Below are positions 42,352-50,005 of a DNA stretch of 50,005 nucleotides, piece after piece. Both the position numbers and the translations under genes were made by a program. How positions within the stretch are numbered: position 1 is the stretch's first letter; each line of letters opens with the position of its first letter. The DNA comes from an uncultured Dorea sp. (lineage in GTDB: Bacteria; Bacillota; Clostridia; Lachnospirales; Lachnospiraceae), in the NCBI GenBank assembly GCA_945870325.1, contig CAMBRQ010000018.1, positions 1 to 50,005 on the forward strand, in the 5' to 3' direction. The notes under the pieces were generated by a model, which ran no database searches, was not told the DNA's origin, and worked only from the letters and a program-made list of their open reading frames with translations.

Positions 42352-43173
42352 CTATAGTTCTCGAATCCTAATTTTCCCCTCCAGTACAGCCTCATCCAAA
42401 CCATACAAACAATCCAAGAGTCTCACTTGAAATGTCCCCGTCCCCGGGCAGTCCTTCGCCGCTAATTCACCCGCAATTCCCATGGACACAGTACCCAATA
42501 TAGCTGCCGCTGTGCTTCTGTCTCTTCCAGCCGCCAGATATGCGCTGCATAATGCTCCCAGCATACATCCTGTTCCAGTAATATCCGATAACATAGGATC
42601 TCCGTTCGAGATCAGATATGCTTTCTCTCCATCTACAATCAGATCTTCCTTCCCACTTGCCAGAATCACTGCCCCTGTTTCGTCTGACAATCTTCGGAAA
42701 ATCTTCACGATCCGATTCAAATTCCCGGAATCAATCGCATCTTCTCTCCCAGCGTCAATTCCAATACTGTGAGACGGCTCCCCGGCTATCGCAAGTATCT
42801 CTGACATATTTCCTTTAAGAATCGAGACAGCCCCCTCTTTCATCAGTTCTTTCGCATATTCCATCCGAAGTTTGCTGCAAGCCACGCCTACCAGATCCAA
42901 TAACACCGGGATTCCCTTTTTCTGCGTCGTCTTTAACGCAATCTTCATAGACTCCATTCTGACATCCGTAATATTCCCCAGATTCAGCATCAGGGATTCT
43001 GCCATGGACGTAATCTCTTCCACCTCGACCGGATGCTCTGCCATAATCGGTCGCCCGCCTGCTGCCAGTATCACATTGGCGCAGTCATGAATCGATATTG
43101 GATTCGTAATACAGTGAATCAATGGCTTTCGTTCTTTAATTTGCCTTTGCAGCTGCTGTATGTTTTCTATCAT
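42352..43173 (-). CDS. thiM: Hydroxyethylthiazole kinase
   Basis: ThiM phosphorylates the thiazole half of thiamine for salvage. The 273-residue protein shows the family opening PLIHCITNPISIHDCANVIL, ALNLGNITD-type SLMLNLGNITDVR, the anion-hole segment DITGTGCMLGALCSAYLA and the end GTGTFQVRLLDCLYGLDE. ATG 43173 lies inside the last codons of thiW (38-base overlap) with GGGAGAAAAAG upstream. The pair thiW-thiM forms a thiazole uptake and activation operon behind a strong promoter and leader. Confidence 0.95.
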   Translation of the reverse strand: MIENIQQLQRQIKERKPLIHCITNPISIHDCANVILAAGGRPIMAEHPVEVEEITSMAESLMLNLGNITDVRMESMKIALKTTQKKGIPVLLDLVGVACSKLRMEYAKELMKEGAVSILKGNMSEILAIAGEPSHSIGIDAGREDAIDSGNLNRIVKIFRRLSDETGAVILASGKEDLIVDGEKAYLISNGDPMLSDITGTGCMLGALCSAYLAAGRDRSTAAAILGTVSMGIAGELAAKDCPGTGTFQVRLLDCLYGLDEAVLEGKIRIREL

Positions 43174-43690
43174 AGACTTTTTCTCCCAGACTTAATTGAA
43201 ACTTGGCAAGCAGACCTGCCTTACTCAATGCTTTCAGGAAGAAATACGCTACCGTACCTCCCATCAGCGTTGCTCCTAAGAACATCGGGGTATAGAAGAA
43301 GGCCGTAAGCCCGTCTCTTCCCATCAGGAACGCCATCACCGGATAAGAGACAATCGAACCGATAATGCCGGTCCCAAACACCTCTCCAATCACTGCACAG
43401 ATAATCTTACCGCCGGATGCACGGTAAAATACTCCCGATAAAAATGCTCCAAATACCGCCCCTGTCAGCGCAAGCGGCGGAATCCCCATGAACAGCATCC
43501 GGATAATCCCAATCAGTGTCGCACACAGCAGAGAATACCACGGTCCCATCAATACTGAACACACAATATTAATCAAATGAGCGGTAGGGCACATCCCTTC
43601 TACTCTGAGGATTGGAGAGATTACAACTCCAACCGCTACCATCATCGCCAACATTACCATACGAAGAACTTCTACTCTCGTCTTCTCCAT
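43136..43690 (-). CDS. thiW: ThiW-type ECF substrate-binding protein
   Basis: A 184-residue membrane S component thought to bind a thiazole precursor of thiamine and to work with the shared EcfA1-EcfA2-EcfT module (genes at 7786-10297). It has five to six hydrophobic segments, and motifs ISPILRVEGMCPTAHLINIVCS and GIPPLALTGAVFGAFLSGVF seen in ThiW proteins. It is followed by thiM with a 38-base overlap. A strong promoter and a 150-base leader precede it. Thiazole specificity is known only by context in the family. Confidence 0.92.
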   Translation of the reverse strand: MEKTRVEVLRMVMLAMMVAVGVVISPILRVEGMCPTAHLINIVCSVLMGPWYSLLCATLIGIIRMLFMGIPPLALTGAVFGAFLSGVFYRASGGKIICAVIGEVFGTGIIGSIVSYPVMAFLMGRDGLTAFFYTPMFLGATLMGGTVAYFFLKALSKAGLLAKFQLSLGEKVYDRKHTAAAKAN

Positions 43691-43840
43691 GAAATCAATT
43701 CCTTTCCATATTGTATTCTGGCGGTCGAAGTTCCCTTACTTCCTCTCACTCCGAAACACGGATTCCCTCGCTATGTTAATCCTCCTCACCGGAACCCAGG
43801 GCGCTCCCCCTCGATTCCACCTTATGTGACTTGGCAATTA
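43691..43840 (-). promoter_or_regulatory. 150-nt purine-rich leader of thiW, unidentified structured RNA
   Basis: Between the predicted start point near 43840 and the thiW ATG the minus strand is strongly purine rich (phrases GAGGGGGAGCGCCC, GTGAGGAGGATTAAC, AGCGAGGGAATCC, GAGTGAGAGG). It can pair GTTCC with GGAAC and GGATT with AATCC. The TPP riboswitch core (CTGAGA and the GAACCTGATCTGG stretch) is absent; only AGCGAGGGAA faintly recalls its 3' end. No T-run terminator is seen before thiW. Function unknown; a regulatory leader is likely from position. Confidence 0.5.
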
Positions 43841-43846
43841 TTTTGT

Positions 43847-43875
43847 ATCCTAGCACTTTTTTCATTCTGTGTCAA
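43847..43875 (-). promoter_or_regulatory. Promoter of thiW-thiM
   Basis: On the minus strand a perfect TTGACA (43870-43875), a 17-base spacer and TAGGAT (43847-43852). Confidence 0.8.
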
Positions 43876-43883
43876 ATATTGAA

Positions 43884-44705
43884 TTAATTCGTTATCCCAT
43901 CATCCATACTTCCAGACCGGAACCCTTCCAAATCCAATGTAATATATACATATCCCAATTCCTTTAGATACCGGATAATCTCACCTTTTTGTTCCATAAT
44001 CAACGGCATCTCATCCTGATTCACTTCAATTCTGGCGATAGTTCCATGAACCCTTACCCGCACATTATATAAGCCCATACTCTTCAAGTATGCTTCTCCC
44101 CGTTCTACCTTACGCATATCTTCGTAAGACAGTCTGGTTCCATAGGGAAATCTGGTCGCCAGACACGGCGTGGATGGTTTCTTTGACACGGAGATTCCGT
44201 ATTCTTCAGCAAGCCTCCTGACTTCCGCCTTGGTAAGTCCCACATCTGCCAACGGGCTGATAATTCCAAGTTCCCGAACTGCACGAATCCCCGGACGATA
44301 TACTTGCAGATCATCTTCATTCGTTCCCTCCAGAATCTTGTGGATTTCTAGTCTGTCTGCTTCCTTTATGATTGCCTGAAAAATATACTTCTTACAGAGA
44401 TAACATCGATCTACGGGATTCTCTTTCATGCCCGCTTCTTCCAGTTCATCAATCCTGATTACTTTGAATATCGCCTCCATCTCTTCTGCCACTTTTCGTG
44501 CGCTTTCTACTTCCCCCGCAGGATGCAGCATCGTGTGCAAAAAGATTCCGTAGACATGTTTCCCTGTTTTCTTAACAGCATCACTTGCAATTTTCAACAG
44601 GAGGCTGCTATCCACGCCTCCTGAAAATGCAACCATAATATCTTCTGCAGCATAACTTTGGATCTGCTCCACTAACTTTCTCTTTTTCGTTTCATAATTA
44701 CTCAC
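43884..44705 (-). CDS. larE: ATP-dependent sacrificial/[Fe-S] sulfur transferase LarE
   Basis: LarE adenylates and then sulfurates both carboxylates of the pyridinium precursor of the nickel-pincer cofactor. From GTG 44705 the protein has 273 residues, normal for LarE. It has the PP-loop SGGVDSS (28-34), Cys101 and Cys104 in DRCYLCKKY, and Cys181 in STPCLATRFPYG. The last corresponds to the sacrificial Cys176 of the Lactiplantibacillus enzyme. The presence of three cysteines fits the LarE group that holds a [4Fe-4S] cluster and can act catalytically; this is inferred. GTG is preferred because it overlaps the larC stop as GTGAGTAA, just like the larB-larC joint; an earlier ATG would overlap larC by 140 bases. 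Confidence 0.92.
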   Translation of the reverse strand: MSNYETKKRKLVEQIQSYAAEDIMVAFSGGVDSSLLLKIASDAVKKTGKHVYGIFLHTMLHPAGEVESARKVAEEMEAIFKVIRIDELEEAGMKENPVDRCYLCKKYIFQAIIKEADRLEIHKILEGTNEDDLQVYRPGIRAVRELGIISPLADVGLTKAEVRRLAEEYGISVSKKPSTPCLATRFPYGTRLSYEDMRKVERGEAYLKSMGLYNVRVRVHGTIARIEVNQDEMPLIMEQKGEIIRYLKELGYVYITLDLEGFRSGSMDDGITN

Positions 44706-46089
44706 GGAATTCCCTCTTCCACACATTCTCTGCCTCATGGCGAATCTGACTCCACACATCCTGATAGGACAGATTCTGATTTCTACAGATTGCTGCCACA
44801 CTCTCATATTCCGGATATACCCTAATATTGCCATCAAACTTACAGATCTTAATCCGCGCTTCTCCGAATGAAGTCGTCATCGTATGGATCTCGCGCTTCA
44901 TTACTGTCCGCTCCATCTTCACCCTGCGAATTCCGATCGTCGTAGTCTCTCTGAAGATGATCTCCTCCATCTTAGACACATCCTCTTCCGAACAAATTAC
45001 GTTCAACTGATACGCCGGACGATTCTTTTTCATATATACCGGAACATAATGCACATCTCTTGCCCCTGCTGCAAAGAGCTGCTCCATCACATAACCGAAT
45101 GCTTCTCCTGTACAATCATCAATATTGCTCTCTAATTTATAGATGTAATCAGCCTCATCCTCCACAGGCTGTATCAGCATTCCACGTAAGATACTGGTTC
45201 TTCCATAGTCTCTCTTGCCGGCTCCCATTCCTGTCTTCAAGATTCTGTATTTGCCCGGTAATCTGTCAGATGTCCGAACTGCTGCCACGATTGCGGCACC
45301 GGTAGGCGTTACCAGTTCTGCTTCTGTGTCCGTAATATGCAAGGCAAGTCCATGACGTTCTGCAATGTTCGCAACCGCCGGAACCGGAACCGGAATGATT
45401 CCATGCTGGCAGCGAATGGTTCCCCGCCCTTCATATAATTCCGGTACAACCACTCCTGTAATATCCAGATTATCCAGACAGATGGCTGCCGCTACAATAT
45501 CCACAATCGAATCGACTGCACCTACTTCGTGGAAATGCACCTCTTCCAGGGTTGTTCCATGGGCTTTCGCCTCAGCCTGCCCTAATACCAGAAAAATATT
45601 GGATGCTATCTGTTTGGCACGATCAGAAATCCCGGAATCCCGGATAATGTTCTGAATCTCACGCAACCCTCTGTGTTCGTGGCTGTATATATGATGAGCC
45701 TGTCCGCTTTCCCCATGGAAATGCTCATGCGTATGCCAGTTCCCCCCATGAGTATGTTCATGCGTATGCCGGCTTCCTTCATGGCTATGTTCATGCATAT
45801 GAGTATGCTGCTCTGTATCATGACTATGTTCATGCATATCATCATGTCCATACAGATATTCATTATCATGATCATGATTCTCATGCTCCTTATCCAGAAT
45901 CACATTGAAATCACACGCATCCAGCCCAGACTTCTTCACACGGCTGATCTGAATCTCGAATCCATTGATCGGAAGACTTCGAAGCTGCTCCTTCAACACT
46001 TCCGGATCTGCCCCCAGATCCAAAAGCACCCCCACCGTCATATCACCACTGATTCCACTATAACATTCCAAATATAAAGTATTACTCAT
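44698..46089 (-). CDS. larC: Nickel-pincer cofactor nickel insertase LarC
   Basis: LarC is a CTP-dependent nickel insertase that completes the nickel-pincer cofactor. The 463-residue protein starts with LYLECYSGISGDMTVGVLLDLG, the family opening. Residues 69-139 form a His-rich stretch with about 24 His, a nickel store or capture site. HFHEVGAVDSIVDIV-like and MGAGKRDYGRTSILRGML segments follow. In L. plantarum larC is split and needs a programmed frameshift to give full length; here it is a single uninterrupted frame. Start ATGAGTAA overlaps the larB stop. Its last codons overlap the larE start by 8 bases. Confidence 0.94.
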   Translation of the reverse strand: MSNTLYLECYSGISGDMTVGVLLDLGADPEVLKEQLRSLPINGFEIQISRVKKSGLDACDFNVILDKEHENHDHDNEYLYGHDDMHEHSHDTEQHTHMHEHSHEGSRHTHEHTHGGNWHTHEHFHGESGQAHHIYSHEHRGLREIQNIIRDSGISDRAKQIASNIFLVLGQAEAKAHGTTLEEVHFHEVGAVDSIVDIVAAAICLDNLDITGVVVPELYEGRGTIRCQHGIIPVPVPAVANIAERHGLALHITDTEAELVTPTGAAIVAAVRTSDRLPGKYRILKTGMGAGKRDYGRTSILRGMLIQPVEDEADYIYKLESNIDDCTGEAFGYVMEQLFAAGARDVHYVPVYMKKNRPAYQLNVICSEEDVSKMEEIIFRETTTIGIRRVKMERTVMKREIHTMTTSFGEARIKICKFDGNIRVYPEYESVAAICRNQNLSYQDVWSQIRHEAENVWKREFRE

Positions 46090-46834
46090 CTATCTTAACC
46101 CCCAGTCTGTTAATCTGTGTTGCCATATACCCCGCTCCATAGCCATTGTCAATGTTAACCACCGCTACTCCATTTGCACAGGAATTAATCATCGTAAGAA
46201 GTGCTGATAGCCCCTTCATATTCGCGCCATAACCCACGGAAGTCGGAACCGCAATCACTGGTTTATCCACCAGACCACCAATCACACTTGCCAAAGCGCC
46301 CTCCATCCCTGCTACCGCAACTACACAGTTCGCCTTTTGGATGGTCGCAAGCCGTGCCAGAAGTCTGTGAAGCCCGCTGACACCCACATCATAGACCCGC
46401 TCCACATAAGAGCCGAAATACTCTGCCACCTGCGCTGCTTCTTCTGCCACTGCAATATCAGCCGTTCCAGCCGTACAGACCGCAATACAGCCGACTTTCT
46501 CTTTCCCGTTCTTCTCTATCTTCACAATCCGGGACACCTCATCGTAACAAACCTCCGGATATGCCGCTTTCAATAATTCATACTGCTCCTTTGAGGCACG
46601 GGTTCCAAGAACTTCTCCGTCTGCTTCATATAGTCTGCCGAATATTTGCAGAAGATGCGCATCTGCTTTGCCGCTACAGAACACAACCTCCGGGAATCCG
46701 GAACGTATCTTTCGATGCGTATCTAATTTTGCATATCCTAATTCTTCAAAGGGCTGACGACGCAGATATCCTTCCGCCTCATCAACAGATACCTCTCCGT
46801 TTTTCAATTTCGTTAATATTTCATGCGTATCCAT
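46082..46834 (-). CDS. larB: Nickel-pincer cofactor carboxylase/hydrolase LarB
   Basis: LarB carboxylates nicotinic acid adenine dinucleotide at C5 and hydrolyses the phosphoanhydride, the first step of nickel-pincer cofactor synthesis. The 250-residue protein has the PurE-like C-terminal domain with GMEGALASVIGGLVDKPVIAVPTSVGYG and the catalytic Cys219 in INSCANGVAVVNIDNGYGAG. It is 27 bases downstream of the aldo/keto reductase gene and overlaps larC by 8 bases. The family was earlier annotated as an NCAIR mutase-related protein. Confidence 0.94.
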   Translation of the reverse strand: MDTHEILTKLKNGEVSVDEAEGYLRRQPFEELGYAKLDTHRKIRSGFPEVVFCSGKADAHLLQIFGRLYEADGEVLGTRASKEQYELLKAAYPEVCYDEVSRIVKIEKNGKEKVGCIAVCTAGTADIAVAEEAAQVAEYFGSYVERVYDVGVSGLHRLLARLATIQKANCVVAVAGMEGALASVIGGLVDKPVIAVPTSVGYGANMKGLSALLTMINSCANGVAVVNIDNGYGAGYMATQINRLGVKIDE

Positions 46835-46861
46835 AGTTTCCTCCCGTATTCTTCAACCTTC

Positions 46862-48010
46862 TTAAGCACCAAATACTGCCGCTGCTTCTTTCATATTCTG
46901 AATCACAGGAACTTCAAATGGACATCTCTTCTCACATGCGCCACACCCTACACACTCAGAAGCCCTGTGTTTCAACACTGCATAATGCTCTCTTACAGTC
47001 TCAGGAACTTCCCCCTGCGCTTTCGTCAGATTCAAAAACTTCGTAACGGTTGCCACATCGATCCCCTTCGGACACGGTGCACAATGACCACAATACATAC
47101 AATGTCCCTTCCAACTGATCTTCGGAAATGCTGCGAACGCTGCCGCATAATCCTTCTCCTCGTCAAATGCATCCGCATATCCGGCACTCACTTTCAACTC
47201 TTCCACTGTATGTGCTCCGGCCAGTACCGTTGCCACCGCCGGACGTGTCAGAGCATAATGCAGGCACTGGTATGGTGTAAGCGCCTTTCCTGCCGGAGAC
47301 CAGGCTGCATCCAGAAGATCTCCACCCCCGTATGCCTTCATTACGGTAATGCCTACGCCTTTACGATTACACAATTCATACAACGCCTCTCTGTCTGGGT
47401 CCATGTTCAGGAGGTGATTCTCATAGTTCTTCTCATCCCAGAGGGCATAGCAGTCCTCTCCCGCCGGCTGCAGATCATAACAAGGATTCACACTGAACAT
47501 CAGAACTTCGATCAACCCGCTTTCTACTGCTGTCATTGCAACCTTCGGATTATGACTGCTAAGCCCTATATGCTTAATTCTTCCATTTGCTTTCAATTCT
47601 TTAGCATACTCTATTACTGGTCCATTTACAATCCCATTCCAGTCATCTATTGAGTCTACATAGTGAACCATTCCAACTTCTATGTAATCCGTCCCTAGTT
47701 TCTTAAGAAGGTCTTCAAATCCTTCCTTCACCTCGTCAATATCGCGTGTTCTCTTATACTGCTCGTCTTTCCATATAGTACACAGATGTCCTTGCAGAAT
47801 GAACTTATCCCTTCTGCCCTTCATGGCTTCTCCAATCAGCTGACGGATCTTCGGGTTCGGCATATAGAGATCCAGATAATTCACGCCGTATGAGGCAGCC
47901 GTATCCATCAATTCCTGTGTATATGCACCGTCATGGTCTACAAAGCCCTCACATCCCATTCCAATCTCGCTAACCAGAAGCCCTGTGTTCCCCAATTCTC
48001 TGTATAACAT
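46862..48010 (-). CDS. Aldo/keto reductase with C-terminal 4Fe-4S ferredoxin domain
   Basis: The 382-residue protein has an NADP(H)-type aldo/keto reductase barrel at the N-terminus (MLYRELGNTGLLVSEIGMGC, YGVNYLDLY, HIGLSSHNP). About 85 residues at the C-terminus hold cysteine sets CMYCGHCAPCPKG and CVGCGACEKRCPFEVP for one or two [4Fe-4S] clusters. Such fused forms are common in anaerobes, and their substrates are largely unknown. It is the first gene of the operon with larB, larC and larE (27-base gap to larB), so it may work on, or feed electrons to, the same pathway that needs the nickel-pincer enzyme; this is inferred. Confidence 0.9.
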   Translation of the reverse strand: MLYRELGNTGLLVSEIGMGCEGFVDHDGAYTQELMDTAASYGVNYLDLYMPNPKIRQLIGEAMKGRRDKFILQGHLCTIWKDEQYKRTRDIDEVKEGFEDLLKKLGTDYIEVGMVHYVDSIDDWNGIVNGPVIEYAKELKANGRIKHIGLSSHNPKVAMTAVESGLIEVLMFSVNPCYDLQPAGEDCYALWDEKNYENHLLNMDPDREALYELCNRKGVGITVMKAYGGGDLLDAAWSPAGKALTPYQCLHYALTRPAVATVLAGAHTVEELKVSAGYADAFDEEKDYAAAFAAFPKISWKGHCMYCGHCAPCPKGIDVATVTKFLNLTKAQGEVPETVREHYAVLKHRASECVGCGACEKRCPFEVPVIQNMKEAAAVFGA

Positions 48011-48183
48011 ACCTATATCCTCCTACATTTTAACATGATAAAACCATTCTTTGAAGTTATGATATTATTTTATTGTATATAGCGGCTTCTGTCTAATACT
48101 TCTTATCAATTATATACCATGCCTCAAAGACATTCTATAACCAATAGAGCCTGCCACTGGCAACCACCTCCGAATGCCGTGAC

Positions 48184-48221
48184 AAAAAGCACCATACAAG
48201 TCACACTTGTATGATGCTTTT
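48184..48221 (-). terminator. Terminator of uxaC
   Basis: On the minus strand AAAAGCATCATACAAGT pairs with ACTTGTATGGTGCTTTT, with one G-U pair that fits this strand, around GTG, and is followed by TTTTTG. It lies 77 bases past the uxaC stop. Confidence 0.88.
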
Positions 48222-48297
48222 CTGAATGATTCGAAAGAATCTGTTTTAACGATTCATTTCCAACTGTATTCCTTTTGTTTTTTAACTCCGGCTGTGA

Positions 48298-49713
48298 CTA
48301 TTTCATCTCCAGGTCAAACCCGAAATAACGAATCGCATTATTATAAGAAATTCCCTTAATAATCTTCTCCAGGTTCTTCATATCTTTCGGATATTCTCCA
48401 TTCTCTACCCATCCACCGATCAACTCGCAGAGAATCCTTCTGAAATACTCATGTCTTGGGTAAGACAGAAAACTTCTGGAGTCCGTCAGCATTCCGTTGA
48501 AATTGCCTAACAGACTTAAATTCGCCAAAGATGTCATCTGTTTCATCATGCCCGCCTTATTGTCGTTGAACCACCATGCGGAGCCCTGCTGTATCTTTCC
48601 AACTACATCTGAATTCTGAAAACATCCAAGAATTGTTCCTAATGCCTCATCATCATTAGGATTCAGACTGTACAGAATCGTCTTCGGCATACTTCCTGCC
48701 TCATTCAATGCATTCAGGAAATCTGCGGTCTCACTGGATGGCGCATAATTATTAATGCAGTCATATCCGGTATCCGGTCCTAATTTCTGATACATCTTCG
48801 TGTTATTATCACGCTTACATCCATAATGAAGCTGCATTGCCCATCCAAGGCGTGTATACTCCCCAGCAACAAAGAGCATGAATGCAGTCTTGAACTTCAA
48901 TTCATCTAATCTGGATATCTTAGCACCTGCAAGACGCTGTGCGAAGATATTCTCTACTTCTTCATCAGAAGCCGGCTGATACATGACATACTCCAGAGCA
49001 TGGTCTGACGCACGACATCCCATCTCGTCAAAGAACACCATCCGTTTTGCAAGTGCTGCTTTCAGATCAGCAAAAGAACGGATCTCCATATCTGCAGCGT
49101 TTTCAAGTTTCTCAAGATAGTCTGTATAATCAGGTTTCTCCAGATTCATCGCCTTATCTGGCCTCCATGCCGGAAGTACCTGCACATCAAAACTGTCATC
49201 TGCCGCGATCACCTTGTGCCATCTCAGATCATCTGCCGGGTCATCGGTCGTACAGATTAATGTTACGTTAGACTGGCGGATCAGGTTACGGACACTCATC
49301 GAGTCCTCTCTCAATTTTGCATTACAGAGATTCCACACTTCTTCTGCTGTCTCACCGTTCAATACACCATGATAGTTAAAATATCTCTGCAATTCCAGAT
49401 GACTCCAGTGGAATAGCGGATTACCGATTGCCATCTCCAAAGTCTCTGCCCATTTCTGAAACTTCTCACGGTCCGGCGCATCACCTGTGATATAATACTC
49501 ATCTACACCGTTTGACCGCATCTGGCGCCATTTGTAATGATCACCGCCCAACCATACCTGGGTAATATTCTCGAACTTTCTGTCCTCTGCAATCTCCTGA
49601 GGATTAATATGGCAGTGGTAATCCAAAACCGGAACTTTTGCCGCATATTCATGATACAGTTCCTGCGCTGTCTGCGTGCTTAACAGAAAATCCTTATCCA
49701 TAAATTCTTTCAT
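48298..49713 (-). CDS. uxaC: Glucuronate/galacturonate isomerase
   Basis: UxaC turns D-glucuronate into D-fructuronate and D-galacturonate into D-tagaturonate, the entry step of hexuronate catabolism in the cytoplasm. The 471-residue protein matches the family length and opens with KDFLLSTQTAQELYHEYA. It has the metal-site DYHCHINPQEI (two His), the HWSHLELQRYF segment, ICTTDDPADDLRWHK and MLTDSRSFLSYPRHEYFRR. No uxuA, uxaA or kdgK lies in the window. The TRAP transporter remnant upstream is a plausible uronate importer part. AGGAGG-like GGAGG precedes ATG 49713. Confidence 0.96.
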   Translation of the reverse strand: MKEFMDKDFLLSTQTAQELYHEYAAKVPVLDYHCHINPQEIAEDRKFENITQVWLGGDHYKWRQMRSNGVDEYYITGDAPDREKFQKWAETLEMAIGNPLFHWSHLELQRYFNYHGVLNGETAEEVWNLCNAKLREDSMSVRNLIRQSNVTLICTTDDPADDLRWHKVIAADDSFDVQVLPAWRPDKAMNLEKPDYTDYLEKLENAADMEIRSFADLKAALAKRMVFFDEMGCRASDHALEYVMYQPASDEEVENIFAQRLAGAKISRLDELKFKTAFMLFVAGEYTRLGWAMQLHYGCKRDNNTKMYQKLGPDTGYDCINNYAPSSETADFLNALNEAGSMPKTILYSLNPNDDEALGTILGCFQNSDVVGKIQQGSAWWFNDNKAGMMKQMTSLANLSLLGNFNGMLTDSRSFLSYPRHEYFRRILCELIGGWVENGEYPKDMKNLEKIIKGISYNNAIRYFGFDLEMK

Positions 49714-49762
49714 TTCATCAACCTCCGTTTAAATCCAATCTATTTATACCTTTTACCCACAC

Positions 49763-49954
49763 TTACACATAACCCATCAGACTTGGCAGCCACAATGACA
49801 ACTGCGGTATGTAAGTTACCAGTAACAATACAATAAAAATTGCCGCAAAATATATTAACAACTGTTTAATAACCGTCTCAATCTTCACACCACCAACTTT
49901 TACTCCCACGAACAGGGTCGTACCTACCGGAGGTGTAATCGTTCCAATACATAA
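49763..49954 (-). pseudogene. 3' remnant of a TRAP transporter large permease (DctM-like)
   Basis: On the minus strand 63 codons before the TAA at 49763-49765 give LCIGTITPPVGTTLFVGVKV, then a hydrophobic helix and the ending YIPQLSLWLPSLMGYV. This is the usual C-terminal end of TRAP dicarboxylate/uronate permeases. Directly before the Leu codon the frame has a TAG at 49955-49957, and the preceding codons do not resemble DctM. The gene is therefore cut, by a stop, deletion or insertion. It lies 49 bases upstream of uxaC, in the place where a hexuronate importer would be expected. Whether the rest of the gene lies beyond the edge cannot be seen. Confidence 0.7.
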
Positions 49955-50005
49955 CTAAGACTTCCCATACCCAAAATAGATTTCGAGCCTTGAAAATTCA
50001 ATATT
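49955..50005. other. Non-DctM sequence at the right edge, possible insertion end
   Basis: The last 51 bases do not continue the DctM frame. On the minus strand one frame ends in FSRLEIYFGYGKS followed by TAG. This could be the end of an inserted element or simply decayed DNA; it is too short to identify. Confidence 0.3.

Noticed and set aside
42415-42455. Further copy of the GGGGACGGGG repeat inside thiM
   Set aside because: Only a short match TGTCCCCGTCCCCGGG within a conserved coding segment (CPGTGTFQV); it lacks the rest of the 80-bp element.
43691-43840. TPP riboswitch before thiW
   Set aside because: CTGAGA and the GAACCTGATCTGG part are missing on both strands; only a faint match to the 3' strand remains.

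Overview
The window reads as chromosomal DNA of an anaerobic gut Clostridium-type bacterium, most likely a Lachnospiraceae member. The grounds are family-level similarity of nearly every gene, moderate GC, strong AGGAGG-type ribosome sites, and anaerobic hallmarks: a membrane pyrophosphatase, a double-cubane reductase module, an NrdG-type radical SAM activase, a PAPS-independent sulfotransferase and energy-coupling-factor (ECF) vitamin transport. No phage, conjugative or CRISPR genes were seen. This assignment comes from reading the sequence only; no database search was run.

Layout. 0-7.7 kb (minus strand): the end of a CobW/G3E metallochaperone with a repeated Cys/His tail, membrane pyrophosphatase hppA, and a run truA - cysteine desulfurase - double-cubane reductase - DUF3343 - ATPase activator. 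7.8-11.2 kb: ecfT, ecfA2, ecfA1 and a cyclophilin. 11.2-18.7 kb: an arylsulfotransferase-like protein, a C39-like protein, proC with a divergent GntR regulator and four operator-like sites, and small enzymes and regulators. 18.8-24.8 kb: an RND pump with an extra coiled-coil domain, an SDR of the EF-P reductase type, tRNA-Arg and a pyridoxal kinase.

24.8-38.4 kb is a carbohydrate region. It holds a sugar ABC transporter (binding protein and two permeases) in an operon with an unassigned 610-residue enzyme and a zinc-ribbon protein, an AraC regulator, a divergent GH2 beta-galactosidase, a MATE pump, a second AraC regulator and a CdaR-type regulator. Glycerate kinase follows at 38.7 kb.

39.85-41.0 kb has no protein genes but is rich in RNA-like structure. 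A 507-bp nested inverted-repeat element looks like a large ornate RNA. It is followed by a terminator-like hairpin, tRNA-Ser(CGA) and a terminator-containing leader in front of a second MATE pump. 42.3-43.9 kb holds thiW-thiM behind a strong promoter and a 150-nt leader that lacks the TPP riboswitch core. 43.9-48.0 kb is an operon of an iron-sulfur aldo/keto reductase and larB-larC-larE, the nickel-pincer cofactor genes, without larA. The window ends with uxaC and the 3' remnant of a TRAP-type dctM gene whose reading frame breaks close to the edge.

Two small intergenic repeat families occur: an 80-bp element in two inverted copies (7.7 and 16.8 kb) and a hairpin element in one good and one decayed copy (10.5 and 23.6 kb). 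The most interesting items are the 507-bp structured element, the MATE and thiW leaders, the double-cubane/desulfurase module, the GntR operator array and the unassigned enzyme of the sugar operon.
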